Origin: Limosilactobacillus oris DSM 4864
Lineage (GTDB): Bacteria; Bacillota; Bacilli; Lactobacillales; Lactobacillaceae
Direction: 5' to 3'
DNA length: 64,000 nt
Assembly: GCF_001434465.1 (NCBI RefSeq)
Contig: NZ_AZGE01000001.1
Location: forward strand, 226,002 to 290,001
Shown here: positions 63,946 to 64,000 of the stretch, piece by piece
How the letters are laid out: every line of letters starts with the position of its first letter
Position numbering within the stretch: the first letter of the stretch is position 1
Position numbers and translations under genes: made by a program
Notes under the pieces: generated by a model
Seen by the model: only the letters and a program-made list of their open reading frames with translations
Told to the model about the DNA's origin: nothing
Database searches by the model: none

Positions 63946-64000
63946 ACCGCCAAAGACCCAGGAGCCGTTAAATGAAGTGCCTCATAATTGTTAGACAAAA

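Overview
The window reads as chromosome from a Limosilactobacillus-type lactic acid bacterium: an obligately heterofermentative Lactobacillaceae species with roughly half G+C. The basis is Gram-positive gene order (dnaG-rpoD, era-dgkA-ybeY-phoH, cmk-rpsA-der-hup, rluB-scpB-scpA-ribT-xerD), T-box aminoacyl-tRNA synthetase genes, L-lactate dehydrogenase, a bile salt hydrolase, and dnaE next to pyk with no phosphofructokinase gene between them. The species is not fixed. Almost all genes are housekeeping. I see no prophage, insertion sequence, CRISPR array, tRNA or rRNA gene.

Layout. 1-8 kb (minus strand): yozE start, ypmS, ypmR, degV, and the cca/ABC-F/thyA/folA operon, with a plus-strand hemolysin III gene between. 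8-23 kb: a degenerate tyrosine recombinase (+), then minus-strand TPR protein, hup, der, rpsA, cmk, LysM protein, recQ, ypbB, an FMN-riboswitch-controlled riboflavin transporter, and the rluB to cvfB chromosome segregation/RNA operon. 23-33 kb: pyk, dnaE, pepT, nif3-like gene, trmK, aminotransferase. 33-43 kb: the sigma-A/primase operon, T-box glyQS, recO, era, dgkA, ybeY, phoH. 43-47.6 kb: argGH under ARG boxes and a bile salt hydrolase, inserted into an otherwise conserved rpsU-yqeY/phoH neighbourhood. 48-50 kb: an amino acid ABC importer (+). 50-56 kb: phzF-like gene, a small MazG-like cassette, nucleoside hydrolase, T-box aspS, a fructosamine-kinase-like gene. 56-62 kb: dtd, relA, membrane protein, rsmE, prmA. 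62-64 kb: ldh and pepQ (+).

The genes serve replication (dnaE, dnaG, hup), recombination and segregation (recQ, recO, xerD, scpAB), translation and ribosome assembly (glyQS, aspS, rpsA, rpsU, der, era, ybeY, rsmE, prmA, rluB, cca, dtd), stringent control (relA), folate/dTMP supply (folA, thyA), the end of glycolysis (pyk, ldh), arginine synthesis from citrulline (argGH), and peptide use (pepT, pepQ).

The most unusual signals are outside the standard genes. Two families of dispersed intergenic hairpin repeats occur, three copies each; one keeps a conserved loop while its arms change sequence and stay paired. Both tyrosine recombinases lack canonical catalytic residues. Several operator-like sites are also visible: three ARG boxes at argG, an ARG-like box at the ABC importer, cre-like sites at pyk and the nucleoside hydrolase, and a perfect palindrome inside the aminotransferase promoter.
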